Shown here: piece by piece, positions 23,879 to 25,094 of the stretch
Numbering within the stretch: position 1 is the stretch's first letter
Layout of the letters: each line of letters begins with the position of its first letter
NCBI GenBank assembly: GCA_020634875.1
Contig: JACKAX010000041.1
Span: forward strand, 1-25,094
Length of the DNA: 25,094 nucleotides
Reading direction: 5' to 3'
From: Anaerolineales bacterium
GTDB taxonomy: Bacteria > Chloroflexota > Anaerolineae > Anaerolineales > JABWBV01
The notes under the pieces: generated by a model
The model's database searches: none
Seen by the model: only the letters and a program-made list of their open reading frames with translations
Told to the model about the DNA's origin: nothing
Made by a program: the position numbers and the translations under genes

Positions 23879-24265
23879 ATGACTCAAATAAATGAAGAAC
23901 AACGGGGGGCGCTGAGTTTCGATCTTGCGGCTGTGGCCGGGCCTGGGGGGGTGGCGTCTGTCGCCAACCCCGAAGGGCGCAAACTGGTTATTGATCGGGT
24001 GATTCTGCATCTTGAAACGCCTGCGGCGGTGGCCTGCACTCTTGATGCCGGGATTGCGGAGGATGGTGAAACATCATCTGACAATTTGCTTGATGGGGTT
24101 GATGCTACTCAGGCTATGGCGCTTGACAACATTACCAACAAGGGCGCGAATGGGGCGACGTGTTTCGTGTGGGATGTGGATGAATATCTGACCATTTCCG
24201 TTGCGACTGGCACTGTGACCGGGCTGACCGGGATCGGATTGGTGCATTACTTCCCTGTTGATTAG
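23879..24265 (+). CDS. Phage structural-like protein (capsid-associated type)
   Basis: A 128-residue protein rich in beta-strand and Ala, Gly, Thr and Asp, without signal peptide or membrane helix. The pattern VANPEGRKLVIDRVILHLETPA, DAGIAEDGETSSDNLLDGV, DNITNKGANGATCFVW, DEYLTISVATGTVTGLTG is one I associate with small virion proteins encoded near phage capsid genes; the exact role is not established from sequence alone. TTGGAGGT stands 8 bp before the ATG. It is followed by a terminator-like hairpin and then by two further phage-like genes. No capsid, portal or terminase gene is present on its left, which is occupied by a STAND gene. Confidence 0.85.
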   Translation: MTQINEEQRGALSFDLAAVAGPGGVASVANPEGRKLVIDRVILHLETPAAVACTLDAGIAEDGETSSDNLLDGVDATQAMALDNITNKGANGATCFVWDVDEYLTISVATGTVTGLTGIGLVHYFPVD

Positions 24266-24276
24266 GTTTTCTTATA

Positions 24277-24298
24277 GGGGCGGGGCTTGCTCCGCCCC
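24277..24298 (+). terminator. GC-rich hairpin after the first phage-like gene
   Basis: Two 10-nt arms (24277-24286, 24289-24298) pair with one wobble; the tip opens to leave a 4-nt loop. It is followed by TTCTT only, so termination may be partial. Confidence 0.55.
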
Positions 24299-24335
24299 TT
24301 CTTGGATCGTATTTCTCCGGTCGAGCGCCGGGCCT

Positions 24336-24356
24336 GTGATCCAAACATTGGATCAC
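24336..24356. repeat. GATCCAA palindrome, with further copies around it
   Basis: GTGATCCAA and TTGGATCAC form a perfect 9-bp inverted repeat around ACA. The same GATCCAA core recurs in inverted form at about 24302 and directly at about 24384. The cluster fills the gap between two phage-like genes and may be a regulator-binding region. Confidence 0.5.
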
Positions 24357-24405
24357 CTGGTTCCACCGGCGGAGCTGCGAATTGATCCAAAAAGTGAGGT
24401 GTGTA

Positions 24406-24855
24406 ATGACGGCAACTGAAAGCATGATTGCACGAGTGCGGCGGCAGGTGGCCGAGCCTAGCGAGGCTACCTATAGTGATGAAGTTTTGGCGGAGTACAT
24501 CGAACGCTATCCGATCTCCGATGCCTTAGGCGAGACGCCTTTGCTCGAAGGTGGGACGGAGAACCCGGATTGGGAACCGTCCTATGATTTGTTTGCGGCC
24601 GCGGCTGAGATTTGGATGGAGAAGGCGGCTGCGCTGTCTACAAAGTATTCTTTTTCTGCGGATGGGAAGCGCCACGCGTTGGAACAGCAGTGGGAACACG
24701 CCGCGAAGATGGCCAAGTATTATCTTGCCCGGCGGCGGGTGAAGTCTTCTGCTGTGACGCCATCGGGTGATCCGCCCCTGGAACAGTCGCCCGCTTTGGG
24801 CGTGATTGTGTTGCCTGCAAGTGCAGTGGTCAACCGACTTGTGGAGGTGGATTGA
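24406..24855 (+). CDS. Phage head-tail connector-like protein
   Basis: A 149-residue, mainly helical soluble protein. MIARVRRQVAEPSEATYSDEVLAEYIERYP near the start, then EPSYDLFAAAAEIWMEKAA and a helical AKYYLARRRVKSS segment fit the small head-completion or connector proteins found near phage capsid genes; the call is by pattern and could be refined to an adaptor protein by search. The tail is Pro/Ser-rich. ATG 24406 follows GAGGTG at good spacing; the frame is open from 24382 but without a start signal there. The stop TGA overlaps the next start as TGATG, so the next gene is translationally coupled. Confidence 0.87.
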   Translation: MTATESMIARVRRQVAEPSEATYSDEVLAEYIERYPISDALGETPLLEGGTENPDWEPSYDLFAAAAEIWMEKAAALSTKYSFSADGKRHALEQQWEHAAKMAKYYLARRRVKSSAVTPSGDPPLEQSPALGVIVLPASAVVNRLVEVD

Positions 24856-25094
24856 TGTTGCCGCCCCTTCTTCCTTCTTCTTTGCTATCGAGTGATGATC
24901 TGGTGATGGAGCAAGCTGCAGCGGAATCGGCGCTCCCGGATGTGGTGGATGTGATCCACTGTGAGTATGTTTTCTCTAATGCGCTTGGGTATTTCCTTGT
25001 GCCTGAATTGAAGTATGAGGATTTGCCCGCGCGGGTGCGGCCAGCGGGTTTCCCCTTTGTTTTGGGTAGCCAGACCCCTGTGCTGACGTCTTAT
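24855..25094 (+). CDS. Phage-like protein of unknown function (5' part, runs off the window)
   Basis: The frame starts at ATG 24855 inside the stop of the preceding gene and is open for 80 codons to the window end. It begins with a proline- and leucine-rich stretch, then an acidic region (SSDDLVMEQAAAESALPDVVDVI) and a segment ending in a hydrophobic FPFVLGSQTPVLTSY. I recognise no family. Position after a connector-like gene suggests a head-closure or tail-joining function, but this is only context. Confidence 0.75.
   Translation, partial: MLPPLLPSSLLSSDDLVMEQAAAESALPDVVDVIHCEYVFSNALGYFLVPELKYEDLPARVRPAGFPFVLGSQTPVLTSY

Overview
The window looks like a bacterial chromosome segment of moderate GC. 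Its make-up (PAS-rich soluble hybrid kinases, HTH-NB-ARC-TPR proteins, a hyp cluster, degenerate insertion sequences) resembles Chloroflexota of the Anaerolineae type. That placement is inference from gene style; there is no rRNA or other marker gene here.

Layout. (1) 1-1660, plus strand: the 3' end of hypD and a complete hypE, the end of a [NiFe]-hydrogenase maturation operon, separated by a large imperfect inverted repeat. (2) 1771-11929, minus strand: one tightly packed signalling operon. Reading 5' to 3' it starts with five tandem paralogues of a small STAS/SEC14-like protein (three intact, two broken, both broken copies carrying an in-frame TAG). These are followed by three hybrid histidine kinases: a six-helix membrane kinase-receiver, a 1508-residue soluble multi-PAS/GAF kinase-receiver, and a receiver-kinase-receiver protein. 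Most junctions overlap or lie within a few bases. An 18-bp perfect hairpin sits after the last gene. (3) 12075-13261: a decayed IS1-like element just upstream of the operon. (4) 13262-14057: a non-coding stretch with four palindromes and the 3' half of a tRNA-Arg, a plausible integration scar. (5) 14058-17728: an ATPase with a DUF234 nuclease-like tail, a decayed IS1595-like element and a short-chain dehydrogenase. (6) 17798-23717: two STAND regulators, one as a single XRE-NB-ARC-TPR protein and one split into overlapping HTH-NB-ARC and TPR genes. Between them, on the opposite strand, lies a 40-residue secreted-peptide gene with its own promoter candidate, strong ribosome-binding site and rho-independent terminator. 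(7) 23879-25094, plus strand: three phage-structural-like genes running off the window.

Two assemblies deserve most attention. The first is the STAS-like array coupled to three hybrid kinases, which looks like a phosphorelay with several small partner proteins. The second is the peptide gene divergent from an XRE-STAND-TPR regulator. Its layout resembles peptide/TPR-receptor communication systems, but here the receptor would be a NB-ARC NTPase. Function in both cases is inferred from arrangement and domains only.
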